Made by a program: the position numbers and the translations under genes
The notes under the pieces: model-generated
Database searches by the model: none
Seen by the model: only the letters and a program-made list of their open reading frames with translations
Told to the model about the DNA's origin: nothing
DNA from: Ramlibacter tataouinensis
GTDB taxonomy: Bacteria; Pseudomonadota; Gammaproteobacteria; Burkholderiales; Burkholderiaceae_C
NCBI GenBank assembly: GCA_002427815.1
Contig: DIZF01000043.1
Coordinates: forward strand, 1 to 33,135
Reading direction: 5' to 3'
DNA length: 33,135 nt
Part shown: positions 25,679 through 33,047 of the stretch, piece after piece
How the letters are laid out: each line of letters opens with the position of its first letter
How positions within the stretch are numbered: position 1 is the stretch's first letter

Positions 25679-26653
25679 TCAGGTGTCGAGCACGGTCTTG
25701 CCGAAGTTCCAGTGCACCGGCCGCGCGCCGGCCCAGCGGCTGGGCAGCACAGTGAGCGACTCCCGGAACAGGCTGCCCAGATACAGGGTGCGCAGGTCGG
25801 CACCGCCGAAGGCCAGGCTGGAGATGTTGCCCAGCGTCCATTGCCGGCCCGAATCGATCTCGGCGCGGCCCATGCGGCCGGCGGCGAAAGCCTGCTCGAC
25901 CGATTGCACGACAGCCTCGTCGCAGTCCTCCAGCACCACCTCAGCCTTGCCGCCGGACACGCGCACCAGGCGGTTGCTGACCACGCTGGCCACCCACACG
26001 CCGCCGTCCGCGTCAAAGCCCATGCCGTCAGGAAAGATGCCGTCGCCGCCGAACTGGATGACGGTTTCGCGCGGGCCGAACCGGCCGCCCTCCAGGATCG
26101 GAAACCGGGTGATGCGCCGGCCGATGGTCTCGTTGATGTAGTACCACGCACCGTCGGGGGACACGCGGCCCTCGTTGCAAAAGCCGATACTCTCGGCGAC
26201 CACCTCGCTGCGACCGTTCTCGTACCGCACGATGTAGCCATCGGCGATGCCGGGGCGAAACGCCGTCTCGCGCGGCACGTGTAGCGTGGAGACGGTGAAC
26301 CACAGCCGGCCCTGCTCGTCGAGCTCCACATAGTTGGTGGGGTGCAGCGGGTAGCCGTTGAGGTTGGCGATGAACGGCTCGATGCGCCCGGGTCCGGTCA
26401 TGCGCCACACGCCGCCATGCGGTCCCATGTTGGCGATGAGAAAGCTGCCGTCTTCCAGCAGCGCGATGCCGTTGGGGATGAACGGCTCGGTCGGGAAGCG
26501 CAGCGGCACCAGCGCACCCTGGGTGGGCAGGACGCGCACCACGCCGCAGACCTTGTCGCAGGCATAGACGCGGCCGTCTGCCAAAGTGATAACCGATTCG
26601 GGACGGGTAAGACCCTTGCCAACGCCGGGCAGGGCCTGCTTGAGTACAGCCAT
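25679..26653 (-). CDS. SMP-30/gluconolactonase/LRE family protein
   Basis: A six-bladed propeller hydrolase of 324 residues from the ATG at 26653, chosen because MAVLKQALPGVGKGLTRPES is the natural start of the fold. An extended frame runs further up but is unsupported. Metal ligands fit PES, the Asn of PTNYVELDEQGRLW and the Asp of FPDGMGFDADGGVW. Members hydrolyse lactones of sugar acids or related compounds. It is the first gene of the transporter operon, 19 bp before the HMGL gene. The ribosome site is weak. A lactone-opening step before CoA activation would fit the neighbours. Confidence 0.85.
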   Translation of the reverse strand: MAVLKQALPGVGKGLTRPESVITLADGRVYACDKVCGVVRVLPTQGALVPLRFPTEPFIPNGIALLEDGSFLIANMGPHGGVWRMTGPGRIEPFIANLNGYPLHPTNYVELDEQGRLWFTVSTLHVPRETAFRPGIADGYIVRYENGRSEVVAESIGFCNEGRVSPDGAWYYINETIGRRITRFPILEGGRFGPRETVIQFGGDGIFPDGMGFDADGGVWVASVVSNRLVRVSGGKAEVVLEDCDEAVVQSVEQAFAAGRMGRAEIDSGRQWTLGNISSLAFGGADLRTLYLGSLFRESLTVLPSRWAGARPVHWNFGKTVLDT

Positions 26654-26778
26654 GTGTTGTTCGCGATGGCGCGCCCGGGGGTTCCGCGCACCGCTTGTCT
26701 CCGTGGTGGCAATGTGAGCGCAAACGATAGCCAGCGCAGCCATGCCGGGGAAGTTCTCTTTCAGCAGCTTGGCACTCA

Positions 26779-26807
26779 CGGATCACGAGTGATCCGGGTT
26801 AACCCGG
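26779..26807. promoter_or_regulatory. Two overlapping perfect palindromes, likely operator
   Basis: CGGATCAC-GA-GTGATCCG (26779-26796) and CCGGGTTAACCCGG (26794-26807) overlap by three bases. They lie in the 166-bp gap between the LysR stop and the lactonase start, upstream of the minus-strand operon. Neither has a T-tract, so a terminator is unlikely. This is a candidate binding site for the LysR or another regulator. Confidence 0.5.
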
Positions 26808-26819
26808 AGATCGGATCGC

Positions 26820-27740
26820 TTAGGCCGATGCCGGCCCACTGCCGCCTGGCGGCTCGCGCAAGGCCTGCAACATCGCGCGCGGCGCGGCTGTCAGGCCCTG
26901 CGAATCGCGCACGCACAGCATCAGCTTGCGCCGGGCCCAGGCGTCGGTCAGCGGGATGGCGCGAATGCCCAGGCTCGCCTCGTGGGGCGTGACCAGGCCC
27001 TCGGGCAGGATCGAAACGCCGAGGCCCTTGGACACCATCCACCGCGCCACGTCGTTGCTGTCCACGCGAAAGCTGTGCGCCACGCCGCCCGGCGATTCCT
27101 GCAACAGCAGGGCCGCCAGCGACGAGCCACTGTTGCCGCCGATGAAGAGGTGCTTCTGCAGCTCGGCAAAGGTCATGGAGCTTCGGCCGGCCAGCAGGTG
27201 GTGCGCCGGCACGACGGCCACGAGGCGGTCGTCGCGATAGGGGTACACCTCCAGCTCGGGCGCCACCGTCACCGGCGGCGCGTAGATGCCCATGTCGGCG
27301 TTGCCGTCGCGCACCGCGCGCACGACCTGGTCGCTGCGCGCTTCGTGCAGGTCGATGTGGATGCCGGGATGCGCCGTCATGAAGTCGGCTACCTCCTCGA
27401 CCAGGTACTCGATCAGCGCCGAGGCATTGGCGATCAACCGCACGTGCCCGCGGGCGCCCTCGGCATACTCGGTCATCTCGGTGCGCATGCGCTCGGCCAG
27501 GCTGCTCATGTTGCGCACGTGCCTCGCCAGCGCCAGGCCGGCCGGCGTGGGCGATACGCCCTTTGGCGTGCGATAGAGCAATTGCACGGCCAGTTCGTCC
27601 TCGAGTTCCTGCATGCGCTTGGTCACCGCCGTCGGGGCGATGAAATGCTGGCGTCCCGCCTCAGCGATGCTGCCCAGGTCCACCACGGCCAGAAAGAGCC
27701 GCAGCGACAACAGGTTGAGGTGGTCGAGGTGGGCTTGCAT
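26820..27740 (-). CDS. LysR-family transcriptional regulator
   Basis: A 306-residue LysR protein. The N-terminal winged helix (residues about 10-67) reads LRLFLAVVDLGSIAEAGRQH then APTAVTKRMQELE. The effector-binding domain covers about 95-295 (IGGNSGSSLAALLL, then WMVSKGLGVSILPEGLV). It lies upstream of the lactonase-transporter-transferase operon in the same orientation, with a palindrome pair between, so it is its likely regulator. LysR genes are more often divergent from their targets; the co-oriented layout is somewhat unusual. Confidence 0.93.
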   Translation of the reverse strand: MQAHLDHLNLLSLRLFLAVVDLGSIAEAGRQHFIAPTAVTKRMQELEDELAVQLLYRTPKGVSPTPAGLALARHVRNMSSLAERMRTEMTEYAEGARGHVRLIANASALIEYLVEEVADFMTAHPGIHIDLHEARSDQVVRAVRDGNADMGIYAPPVTVAPELEVYPYRDDRLVAVVPAHHLLAGRSSMTFAELQKHLFIGGNSGSSLAALLLQESPGGVAHSFRVDSNDVARWMVSKGLGVSILPEGLVTPHEASLGIRAIPLTDAWARRKLMLCVRDSQGLTAAPRAMLQALREPPGGSGPASA

Positions 27741-27832
27741 GGGGACTGGCCGATTCTATGGCCGCCCGCTCCTGGGGTCGTGTACCGAATCGCCGGGGCC
27801 GCCCCAACCAGTTTGGCTTGCAGTGGCAAGCC

Positions 27833-29602
27833 TCAGTCGCTCTCGGCGTACCAGCGGTCGGCAGCCAGCATGATCTCGTGGTGGCCGCGGCCGGCCGGGA
27901 TCATTGGGAAGCAGTTCTCCTGCTGCGCGACCGCCACATCCAGCAGGAAAGCCGTCGGAGACGAGAGGCAGGCATCGATCGCTTCGTCGAGATCGGCCGG
28001 GTGTTCCACGCGGCGTGCCGACCAGCCGAAGGCGCGGGCCACCGCCACGAAATCCGGCAGCGCCTCGGTATAGGTGTGGCTGTAACGGCCCCCATGGTGC
28101 AATTCTTGCCACTGCCGCACCATGCCCATGCAGCCGTTGTTGGAGAGGATCAGCTTGACGGGGCAGCGGTGCTGGACGGCCGTCGACAGCTCCTGCAGGT
28201 TCATCAGCACCGAGGCATCGCCGCTCACGCAGACCACCAGCTTGCCGGGATGGGCGATCTGCGCGCCGATGGCGGCGGGCAGGCCGTACCCCATAGTGCC
28301 CGCGCCCCCGGAGGTCAGCCAGCGATGGGGCTGCTCGAACCCGAGGTACTGCGCCGCCCACATCTGGTGCTGGCCGACGTCGGTGGCGACGATGGCGTCC
28401 GCCTGCTTCAGGTGCGCGGCCAGCGTGGTCATCAGCTGTTGCGGGACGATGGCGCCCGGGTCGCGCGCGAAAGCCAGCGAATCGGCCGCGCGCCAACCGG
28501 CGATGCGGGCCCACCACGCATCGGTGGACGCCGAATCCGGCTGCAACGCCGCCACTTCTTCGCCTAACGCCGCGAGGATCGGCGCGCAGTCGCCGGCCAG
28601 GCCCACGTGGGTGTGAACCACCTTGCCGATCGAACCGGGGTCGATGTCCACATGGATCACCCGCGCACCGGGACAGAAGTCCCGCACCCGGCCGGTCACG
28701 CGGTCGTCGAACCGGGCGCCCACGCACACCACCAGGTCGGCGTGATGCATCGCCAGATTGGCCTCGAGCGTGCCGTGCATGCCCAGCATGCCAAGGAAGC
28801 GCGGATCCGACGCGGGGAAGGCGCCAAGTCCCATCAGAGTCAGCGTGCAGGGCGCATGGGCCTGCCGCACCAGCGCGGCGAAGCTGTGGCAGGCGGCCAC
28901 CCCCGAGTTGATCAGGCCGCCGCCCCCGTAGAACACCGGCCGCTGCGCCGTGGCGATCAGCTGCGCTGCGTGCCGCAACTGGCCGCGGGGCGGCAGTGAC
29001 ACGGCCGGGCGGGGCAGTTCCGGCAGTTCCGGCACTTCCGCGGACGCGGCTTGTGCCTGGATGTCCTTCGGAAAGTCGAGCAGTACCGGCCCGGGCCGCC
29101 CGCTAGTGGCCACCCCCACCGCACGGTGAACGAGGCTCTCCACCTCGTTCACCCCGGTGATCTGCGCATTCCACTTCGTCACCGTGCGCGAGATGCTGAG
29201 CGCGTCGCATTCCTGGAAGGCGTCGGTGCCGATGACCGCCGTAGCCACCTGCCCGCTCACGCACAGCACGGGGATGGAGTCGCTCTTCGCATCGAGCAGC
29301 CCGCTGGTGGTGTTCGCGACGCCCGGCCCCGAGGTGACGAAGACCACGCCGAGCCGGCCGGTGGACCGTGCGTAGCCCTGCGCCGCATGCACGGCGGCCT
29401 GCTCGTGGCGCACCAGCACGTGCCGCAGCCGGGGCTCGCCGTACAGCGCATCGTAGAGCGGCAGCACTGCCCCGCCCGGATAGCCGAATACCGTGTCGAC
29501 GCCGCAGTTGATGAGCGCCCGCAGCAGGCGCTGGGCGCCGGTGGCGGCGGGCGCTTGGCCGGTCGGAGCGGCTGTCGCCAGCAGTTGGGAAGGATTTTTC
29601 AT
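27833..29602 (-). CDS. Acetolactate synthase-type TPP enzyme, large subunit
   Basis: A 589-residue thiamine diphosphate enzyme. The N-terminal TPP domain has GYPGGAVLPLYDALY and the catalytic Glu in VRHEQAAVHAAQGYAR. The central domain follows, and the C-terminal TPP domain has VVCVSGDASVLMNLQEL and LSNNGCMGMVRQWQ, the metal and diphosphate site, with GDAS in place of the commoner GDGS. It condenses pyruvate to acetolactate or a related product. No small regulatory subunit gene (ilvN) is adjacent, so it may be a catabolic or stand-alone enzyme. It is divergent from an Lrp/AsnC regulator. Confidence 0.9.
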   Translation of the reverse strand: MKNPSQLLATAAPTGQAPAATGAQRLLRALINCGVDTVFGYPGGAVLPLYDALYGEPRLRHVLVRHEQAAVHAAQGYARSTGRLGVVFVTSGPGVANTTSGLLDAKSDSIPVLCVSGQVATAVIGTDAFQECDALSISRTVTKWNAQITGVNEVESLVHRAVGVATSGRPGPVLLDFPKDIQAQAASAEVPELPELPRPAVSLPPRGQLRHAAQLIATAQRPVFYGGGGLINSGVAACHSFAALVRQAHAPCTLTLMGLGAFPASDPRFLGMLGMHGTLEANLAMHHADLVVCVGARFDDRVTGRVRDFCPGARVIHVDIDPGSIGKVVHTHVGLAGDCAPILAALGEEVAALQPDSASTDAWWARIAGWRAADSLAFARDPGAIVPQQLMTTLAAHLKQADAIVATDVGQHQMWAAQYLGFEQPHRWLTSGGAGTMGYGLPAAIGAQIAHPGKLVVCVSGDASVLMNLQELSTAVQHRCPVKLILSNNGCMGMVRQWQELHHGGRYSHTYTEALPDFVAVARAFGWSARRVEHPADLDEAIDACLSSPTAFLLDVAVAQQENCFPMIPAGRGHHEIMLAADRWYAESD

Positions 29603-29647
29603 GGTATCGATGCTACGGGCTGCTCCGTTGAAATTCGTTCACAATTT

Positions 29648-29677
29648 CGGCTAATGCCGCGCAATTGCGGAAATTCC
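29648..29677. promoter_or_regulatory. Cluster of small palindromes in the ALS-Lrp intergenic region
   Basis: CGGC-TAAT-GCCG (29648-29659), GCAATTGC (29661-29668) and GGAAATTCC (29669-29677) are packed in the AT-rich 86-bp gap between the divergent synthase and Lrp genes. Lrp/AsnC regulators bind AT-rich palindromic sites and usually control their own gene and the divergent neighbour. A shared operator is likely by context. Confidence 0.45.
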
Positions 29678-29688
29678 ATCATCGAATT

Positions 29689-30162
29689 ATGAAAAAAGAT
29701 GAAAATCATTTAGATCGTCAGGACATCGCGATCCTCCGGCTGCTGCTGCGCGATTCGCGCCGCCCACTGCAGGAGATTGGCGAGGAGGTCGGTCTGTCCG
29801 CCACCTCGTGCTGGAACCGCATCAAACGCCTGGAGACGCTCGGCGTGATCGAGCGCTACACGGTGCAGGTCAACCTGCCCAAGCTGGGCTACCAGGACAC
29901 GGTCATCGTGCAGGTCAACCTCGAGAGCCACACGGACGAGATGCTGCTCAAGTTCGGCCGCACCTTGGAGACCATTCCGGAAGTACTGGAGGCGTTCCTG
30001 GTCTCCGGCGACTATGACTACTACATCCGGATCGCGGTGCACGACACTCGCGACTATGAACGGCTGCTGCGCGAGAAGCTCTACAAGATCCCGGGCATCC
30101 GCCACAGCAAGTCCAGCTTCGTGCTGCGGACCCTGAAGAAGTCGGGCACGCCGCTCCTTTAG
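29689..30162 (+). CDS. Lrp/AsnC-family transcriptional regulator
   Basis: A 157-residue Lrp/AsnC protein. The N-terminal helix-turn-helix (residues 8-65) reads LDRQDIAILRLLLRDSRRPL, then IGEEVGLSATSCWNRIKRLE, then LGVIERYT. The C-terminal RAM effector domain has VLEAFLVSGDYDYYIRIAV and ends with SSFVLRTLKKS. Members sense amino acids. The ATG at 29689 gives the natural N-terminus; an upstream TTG at 29665 is less likely. The divergent acetolactate synthase gene is the probable target. The protein is intact. Confidence 0.93.
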   Translation: MKKDENHLDRQDIAILRLLLRDSRRPLQEIGEEVGLSATSCWNRIKRLETLGVIERYTVQVNLPKLGYQDTVIVQVNLESHTDEMLLKFGRTLETIPEVLEAFLVSGDYDYYIRIAVHDTRDYERLLREKLYKIPGIRHSKSSFVLRTLKKSGTPLL

Positions 30163-30496
30163 CAGCAGTGCCCTACCGAGGGCTTTCAAGATCTAGCGCC
30201 GCCGGAGTATCAAACCGCAGGTCGCAGCTATGGCGGTCGGGATAGCGGCTCGCTTACATCTCCCGTCAGATGCGCTCACGCTGAAGTGACTTGTGCGCTT
30301 GTTGTCAGTCACCGGGTCTGGTGGCAGTTGCCCAGGCGGCTCACACGGCCTATCCGGTATCGAGCTCGATTAGCTAAAGACCGTGTCCACGACAACCGCA
30401 ACAGCCCAAGATTCGCAGACAGGGCCGCGAATCGTCAAGCAGTCTCGAAGATCCTGGAGGACATCTGGCGACCAAATAGACTCAGGACGACTGCGG
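30163..30496. other. Intergenic stretch without a recognisable gene
   Basis: No ORF here resembles a known protein. The stretch follows the Lrp gene and leads into a chain of remnants. Open frames are short and lack coding character. It may contain decayed mobile element sequence, but I see no inverted repeat or motif that shows this. Confidence 0.4.
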
Positions 30497-30748
30497 ATGC
30501 ACGCACGGCGGCCCGGGCACACGGTGCACGTGGTGGATGTGCGCGCGGAGGTGGCGCGCGCCTTCGGTTTGGACAGCGGTTTCGCCTGTGAATCGCCGGC
30601 CGAGCTGGCCCGGCAATGCGAAGTGATCGTCAATGTCGTGGTCAATGCCTCGCAGACCGAAACCATGCTGTTCGGCGAAAACGGCTGCGCCGGCGCGATG
30701 CGCCCAGTCAGGGTGTTCGTGATGTGCTCCACCGTCGATCCCAAGTGG
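30497..30748 (+). pseudogene. 3-hydroxyisobutyrate/L-threonate dehydrogenase-like, internal fragment
   Basis: The frame reads PGHTVHVVDVRAEVARAFGL, then CESPAELARQCEVIVNVVVN, then ASQTETMLFGENG, then MCSTVDP. This is the NAD-binding domain of the 3-hydroxyacid dehydrogenase family (LtnD and GarR relatives). The N-terminal GxGxxG strand and everything after STVDP are absent. The frame continues without a stop into a transposase-like tail, so the reading frame is a chimera of two remnants. Confidence 0.7.
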
Positions 30749-30756
30749 TCTGGAAG

Positions 30757-30904
30757 CGCGGTTGGCGCAGCGCGGGATCCCAAGGTGCATTACCGGGGCT
30801 TGGCCAACAACGCCAACCGGGCTTTCATCGCCTTGGCGATGGTGAACCATTACCTCGCTGCCAGGCGGGCGCCTGCGTTGGTGCGCCCGCAATGGTCGAA
30901 ATGA
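30757..30904 (+). pseudogene. Transposase C-terminal fragment, IS5-like
   Basis: The reading KVHYRGLANNANRAFIALAM, then VNHYLAARR, resembles the C-terminal YRGLxKN...LANLYMxRR region of IS5-type DDE transposases. It ends at TGA 30902-30904. Only about 45 residues remain. It is fused in frame to the dehydrogenase remnant and suggests an insertion followed by deletion. Assignment is by eye on a short fragment. Confidence 0.5.
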
Positions 30905-30920
30905 GGGTCGAAAGACCCTC
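30903..30920. other. Perfect hairpin with GAAA tetraloop
   Basis: GAGGGTC (30903-30909), GAAA (30910-30913), GACCCTC (30914-30920). It sits on the stop of the transposase fragment. No T-run follows on the plus strand, so it is not a standard terminator. It may be part of the lost element's end. Confidence 0.4.
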
Positions 30921-31431
30921 AAAATGACCCAGGGATGTCGGCAGCAATGTCACCTGCTGGCGGTCACAGCCCTCCACGAATCGGCCCATCGGCACCTCCT
31001 GTGTGCACGAGTTGCCGAAGTCTAAGAGATCAAGGAGTTTTCACACAACCTCGGCCCAAGGTAGTCTTGAAAGCGTCGGCCGCCGACGGATTACCATCGA
31101 TAGAGTTATTTATCGTGATCTAAATCCGAATGATGTAATACATCATACATCGCACGTTCTAAATGTATCAATTTCCGCTTTCTCTTTCTGCCAGAACATG
31201 CGCTTGCCTTTATCGGCCCCATTGGCGGACTGCACCCCAGTTGAACTCCCATCGGTAAGTAACGGTGGCTGCCCTGCTGGAGCTCTTCTCATAGGGACAG
31301 AGGTTGGCTAGCCAAACACCAGCAACCGATAGCCGAACGCCGTATCCGCAGATTTCGCATGCCGGCCACGCGGAACCTTCACGGCCTCAAGCAGGACCGG
31401 AAGCCGATCAAGCAAACGGTTATGACGGGCG
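30921..31431. other. AT-richer intergenic region with an orphan palindrome
   Basis: This half-kilobase holds no convincing gene. From about 31090 to 31200 it is clearly richer in A and T than the rest of the window. GATGTA-A-TACATC at 31132-31144 is a perfect palindrome of the form bound by GntR/FadR-type regulators, with no regulator or target gene attached. The frames around 31003-31311 do not resemble a known protein to me. Confidence 0.4.
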
Positions 31432-31575
31432 TCACCGGCGAAAGATCGAATTCCACAGATTTCTGATTGCCTGACTTAGCGATTCACGCGGACCACGCTG
31501 GTTTTGCTTCTTGTAGTAAGCCTCGCGAGCTGATTGGTCCAAAAGGCGGTTTCGCTGAATTTCGGTCTCGCTCAT
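31432..31575 (-). CDS. Small hypothetical protein
   Basis: A 47-residue reading frame from an ATG at 31575, starting MSETEIQRNRLLDQSAREAY and ending IRNLWNSIFRR. It is basic, helical and has no cysteine. It lies 77 bp outside the left end of the IS element and points away from it. The composition looks like real protein, but no family is recognised. Confidence 0.4.
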   Translation of the reverse strand: MSETEIQRNRLLDQSAREAYYKKQNQRGPRESLSQAIRNLWNSIFRR

Positions 31576-31659
31576 AGAAGTGGCTCCGGTTGTCTGAACA
31601 ACTTTCCCCGATTTATAAGTGGACTCTGGGCGGTTTGCCAAAGGTGCAGAGTTAATGGA

Positions 31660-31671
31660 ATGGACGCCCCC
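31660..31671 (+). repeat. Left subterminal inverted repeat of the IS element
   Basis: ATGGACGCCCCC, a perfect 12-bp inverted copy of 33036-33047. Its GGACGCC (31662-31668) can also pair with GGCGTCC at 31679-31685 to form a local hairpin, so the left end can fold on itself. Confidence 0.9.
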
Positions 31672-31703
31672 TTTCACTGGCGTCCGCCTGCTGTCAAAGT
31701 CTG

Positions 31704-31723
31704 AGCGGGCGATCTTGCCCGCT
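31704..31723 (+). promoter_or_regulatory. Hairpin in the transposase leader
   Basis: AGCGGGC (31704-31710) and GCCCGCT (31717-31723) form a 7-bp stem with a 6-nt loop. The ribosome site CGGAGG follows and the ATG is at 31742. A leader hairpin could limit transposase translation or read-through from outside. Function is inference. Confidence 0.4.
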
Positions 31724-31741
31724 TGCTCTACGGAGGCAGCT

Positions 31742-32776
31742 ATGAAGATCACAACTGTCGGATTGGATCTTGCCAAGAATGTGTTCCAGGTCCACGGTGT
31801 CGATGAGCGCGGGGCCGTTGTGCTTCGCAAGCAGATCAAGCGCGACCAGGTTGCGGCCTTCTTCGCGCGCCTGGAGCCCTGCCTGATCGGAATCGAAGCG
31901 TGCGGCGGCGCGCACTATTGGGCCGCGAAACTCAGCGCGCTTGGCCATCGCGTGAAGATAATGGCGCCGCAGTTTGTCAAGCCCTACGTTAAGACCAACA
32001 AGAACGATTCGCTCGACGCAGAGGGGATTTGCGAGGCCGTCGCGCGCCCGAACATGCGCTTCGTTCCGGCCAAGTCTCCCGAACAGCAGTCCGTTTTGTC
32101 GTTGCACACGGCGCGCGAGAGTTTCGTCAGGGCGCGTACCGCGCAGGCCAACCAGATCCGCGGACTGCTTCTCGAATTCGGACTGGTCGCTCCCCAGGGC
32201 ATTCGCCACGTCTATCAGCGCGTCCCAGAGCTGATCGAAGATGCGAGCAACGAGCTGCCAGGACGTTTCAGGATTCTGATCGACCGGCTGCTGCAGCACC
32301 TCAAAGCGCTGGACGTCCAGGTGCGCGAGCTCGAACGAGAGATTGAGCGGTGGCATCGCAGCAGCGAGGTCAGCCGACGGCTGGAGACCATTCCCGGAAT
32401 CGGCCCTATGACCGCCAGCGCGCTTGTCGCTAGCGCCGGCGATCCGGCCAACTTCAAGAACGCGCGGCAGTTCGCGGCGTGGATAGGGCTTGTGCCGCAT
32501 CAGAACTCCAGTGGCGGCAAGACTCAACTGTTGGGCATCAGCAAGCGCGGCAACGTCTATCTTCGTACGCTGCTGATCCACGGCGGCCGAACGATGGTGC
32601 AGCTGGCTAAAACGAGGGCCGATCAAGCGGGCAGTTGGCTGGGCAAATTGGTCAGCCGACGACATCACAACATTGCGGCGGTGGCGATGGCTAACAAGAA
32701 CGCGCGCCTGGCTTGGGCGTTGCTGTCCTCCGGCAAGGCCTACGAGGCCACGCACAACGCGATACAGACCGTGTAG
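31742..32776 (+). CDS. IS110 family transposase (IS1111 subgroup)
   Basis: A 344-residue DEDD transposase. The N-terminal RuvC-like domain shows TVGLDLAKNVF (first Asp), IGIEACGGAHYWA (Glu) and KNDSLDAEGI (later Asp residues). The C-terminal part has LETIPGIGPMTASALVASAG, the helix-hairpin-helix, and NSSGGKTQLLGISKRGN, with the Ser-rich region that supplies the catalytic Ser of the family. The start follows CGGAGG by 7 nt. The enzyme excises the element as a circle and, in this family, is guided by a non-coding RNA. It looks intact and active. Confidence 0.95.
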   Translation: MKITTVGLDLAKNVFQVHGVDERGAVVLRKQIKRDQVAAFFARLEPCLIGIEACGGAHYWAAKLSALGHRVKIMAPQFVKPYVKTNKNDSLDAEGICEAVARPNMRFVPAKSPEQQSVLSLHTARESFVRARTAQANQIRGLLLEFGLVAPQGIRHVYQRVPELIEDASNELPGRFRILIDRLLQHLKALDVQVRELEREIERWHRSSEVSRRLETIPGIGPMTASALVASAGDPANFKNARQFAAWIGLVPHQNSSGGKTQLLGISKRGNVYLRTLLIHGGRTMVQLAKTRADQAGSWLGKLVSRRHHNIAAVAMANKNARLAWALLSSGKAYEATHNAIQTV

Positions 32777-33035
32777 TTTGCGCAGTCGGCGCGGCTGCAG
32801 ATCCAGAACACAGATTCCTTTCACAGGTTGCTTTGGCAATCGATCGTTGATGGCAAGATAGGTAGGACCGGGGCTGGTCGAACCTGACGTGGACAACGAG
32901 CCTTGAGCTCGCAGATTTGTTGAGGAACCAGCCAGCGAATTCCATCAGGGCCAAAGCGCAACACGCGTCTGAAGGCCGGATGTATGTCTGCAACCTTAGC
33001 CTGCTCGCCAGCAGTGAAAGATTGTCTTGCAAACT
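32777..33035 (+). ncRNA. Predicted guide RNA (bridge/seekRNA) region of the IS element
   Basis: The 259-bp region between the transposase stop and the right inverted repeat has no ORF of note. IS1111-type elements encode their guide RNA at this end. It folds locally, for example AGGT...ACCT (outer) with GACC...GGTC (inner) around 32861-32886. Directly after that hairpin, CGTGGACAAC (32888-32897) is complementary to GT of the left flank (31651-31652) plus TGTCCACG of the right flank (33051-33058), that is, to the target before insertion. The exact RNA ends cannot be set. Confidence 0.55.
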
Positions 33036-33047
33036 GGGGGCGTCCAT
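33036..33047 (-). repeat. Right subterminal inverted repeat of the IS element
   Basis: GGGGGCGTCCAT, the perfect inverted copy of 31660-31671. Three further bases (GTA) complete the right end. The -35-like TTGCAA at 33027-33032 lies just inside it. Confidence 0.9.

Noticed and set aside
30903..30920. Hairpin as a transcription terminator
   Set aside because: The stem is perfect but no T-tract follows on the plus strand, and no intact gene ends there.
31003..31311. Plus-strand frame of about 100 codons in the AT-rich patch
   Set aside because: It has no start context, no recognisable domain and spans the orphan palindrome; it is probably non-coding.
19410..31630. Shared GGACTCTGGG near 19416 and at 31621
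   Set aside because: Ten shared bases without extended similarity are not enough to call an element end or a direct repeat of the insert.
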